Shown: one piece after another, positions 4,840-5,130 of the stretch | How the letters are laid out: every line of letters starts with the position of its first letter | Position numbering within the stretch: position 1 is the stretch's first letter | Source of the DNA: Thermoplasmata archaeon | GTDB lineage: Archaea; Thermoplasmatota; E2; UBA202; DSCA01 | DNA length: 5,130 bases | Reading direction: 5' to 3' | NCBI GenBank assembly: GCA_021159125.1 | Contig: JAGGSL010000102.1 | Coordinates: 1 to 5,130, forward strand | Notes under the pieces: model-generated | What the model was told of the DNA's origin: nothing | The model's database searches: none | The model's input: the letters and a program-made list of their open reading frames with translations, nothing else | Position numbers and translations under genes: made by a program

Positions 4840-5130
4840 AATATCCTTATTATTTAAATCTTCTGCTGCCCTACCATCTTTCTTCTTCCCTTCTGCCTCT
4901 TCCTCGACCTGCTCCTCCTCTGCTTTTTTGGGCTCTTCTACTGGCTCAGGTTCCTCCTTGCTCTCCGCCTCTTCAGGTTCTTCCTCTGTCTTTTCCTCAA
5001 CTTCCCCCTGTTCCTCTGTTTCCTCTTCTTTGGGCTCTTCTGCCACTTCAAATTCCCCCTGTTCGTCCTTTGTTCCCTCTGTCTTTTCCTCAACTTCTTC
5101 TACTTTCTCTGGTTTCCCCTCTGGCTCTTC
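4831..5130 (-). CDS. Acidic C-terminal tail of upstream ribosomal gene, probably L24 (uL24), truncated by window edge
   Basis: The frame is open from the right edge to a TGA at 4831-4833 and gives 99 residues, dominated by Glu with Lys, Pro, Thr and Val and with almost no hydrophobic core. It is predicted to be disordered. The last 20 residues are more basic and mixed (GKKKDGRAAEDLNNKDIEG). A GTG at 5046 could be taken as a start, but the same composition continues upstream without a stop, so the visible part is the end of a longer gene. The gene directly before S4e in archaeal spc clusters is normally L24, so this is probably a long acidic extension of L24. The KOW-containing ribosomal core is outside the window, so identity rests on position only. 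A separate acidic protein is the main alternative. Confidence 0.7.
   Translation of the reverse strand, partial: EEPEGKPEKVEEVEEKTEGTKDEQGEFEVAEEPKEEETEEQGEVEEKTEEEPEEAESKEEPEPVEEPKKAEEEQVEEEAEGKKKDGRAAEDLNNKDIEG
4983..5097. repeat. In-frame direct repeats in the acidic-tail coding region
   Basis: A 22-base sequence at 4983-5004 recurs exactly at 5076-5097, offset by 93 bp (31 codons). Each copy encodes the same VEEKTE segment on the minus strand. Shorter exact repeats also occur: 12 bases at 5002-5013 and 5053-5064 (offset 51 bp) and 13 bases at 4927-4939 and 5029-5041 (offset 102 bp). All offsets are multiples of three, so the frame is kept. This fits growth of the tail by internal duplication or slippage. 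Confidence 0.8.

Noticed and set aside
4827..4841. S4e starting from TTG at 4841
   Set aside because: The family N-terminus begins at the ATG at 4826, and the likely ribosome site overlaps the TTG region.
4831..5046. A separate 71-residue acidic protein starting at GTG 5046
   Set aside because: The same frame and composition continue upstream to the window edge without a stop, and no ribosome site stands out before this GTG. It is better read as the end of a longer protein.
4861..5130. Repetitive sequence considered as a CRISPR or tandem satellite array
   Set aside because: The repeats are short, unevenly spaced, codon-phased and explained by an acidic coding region. There are no regular spacers.

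Overview
The window looks like an archaeal chromosome segment, most likely euryarchaeal and possibly from a Thermoplasmata-type lineage. That lineage assignment is an inference from gene content. The archaeal evidence is direct: ribosomal protein S4e (absent from bacteria), a zinc-ribbon S14, an IF-5B-type initiation factor, Shine-Dalgarno sites of the GGAGGTGA type, and TATA-like boxes at archaeal spacing.

Right half (about 3465-5130, minus strand): four tightly packed genes in the order of the archaeal spc ribosomal protein cluster. From upstream to downstream they are the very acidic C-terminus of a gene that runs off the right edge (by position probably L24), S4e, L5 and S14. Each start codon sits on or just after the preceding stop, and each ribosome binding site lies inside the gene before it, so translation is probably coupled. 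The S14 gene is only 52 codons long and easy to miss.

Middle (1656-3422, minus strand): a full-length archaeal initiation factor IF-5B (infB) begins 42 bp after S14, where S8 and L6 would be expected. The ribosomal cluster is therefore interrupted or rearranged here. A short plus-strand gene of the IMPACT/YigZ family (1288-1659) converges on infB, and the two coding regions overlap by 4 bp at their stop codons.

Left part (1-1260): two minus-strand genes for exported or membrane proteins. The first (428-1177) encodes an unrecognised 249-residue protein with an N-terminal hydrophobic segment and two more predicted membrane segments. The second (1-322, cut by the left edge) has a clear signal peptide followed by a stretch resembling the propeptide of gingipain-type (C25) cysteine peptidases. 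The divergent spacer at 1178-1287 carries plausible promoters for both directions.

Functionally, the right two thirds serves translation (small- and large-subunit proteins, initiation factor, possibly a translation-linked IMPACT protein), and the left third serves the cell surface or secretion. I saw no tRNA, rRNA, CRISPR array or insertion sequence. No clearly new multi-gene system is visible. The most unusual points are the break in the ribosomal cluster, the long repetitive acidic tail, and the unrecognised membrane protein next to a probable secreted peptidase.
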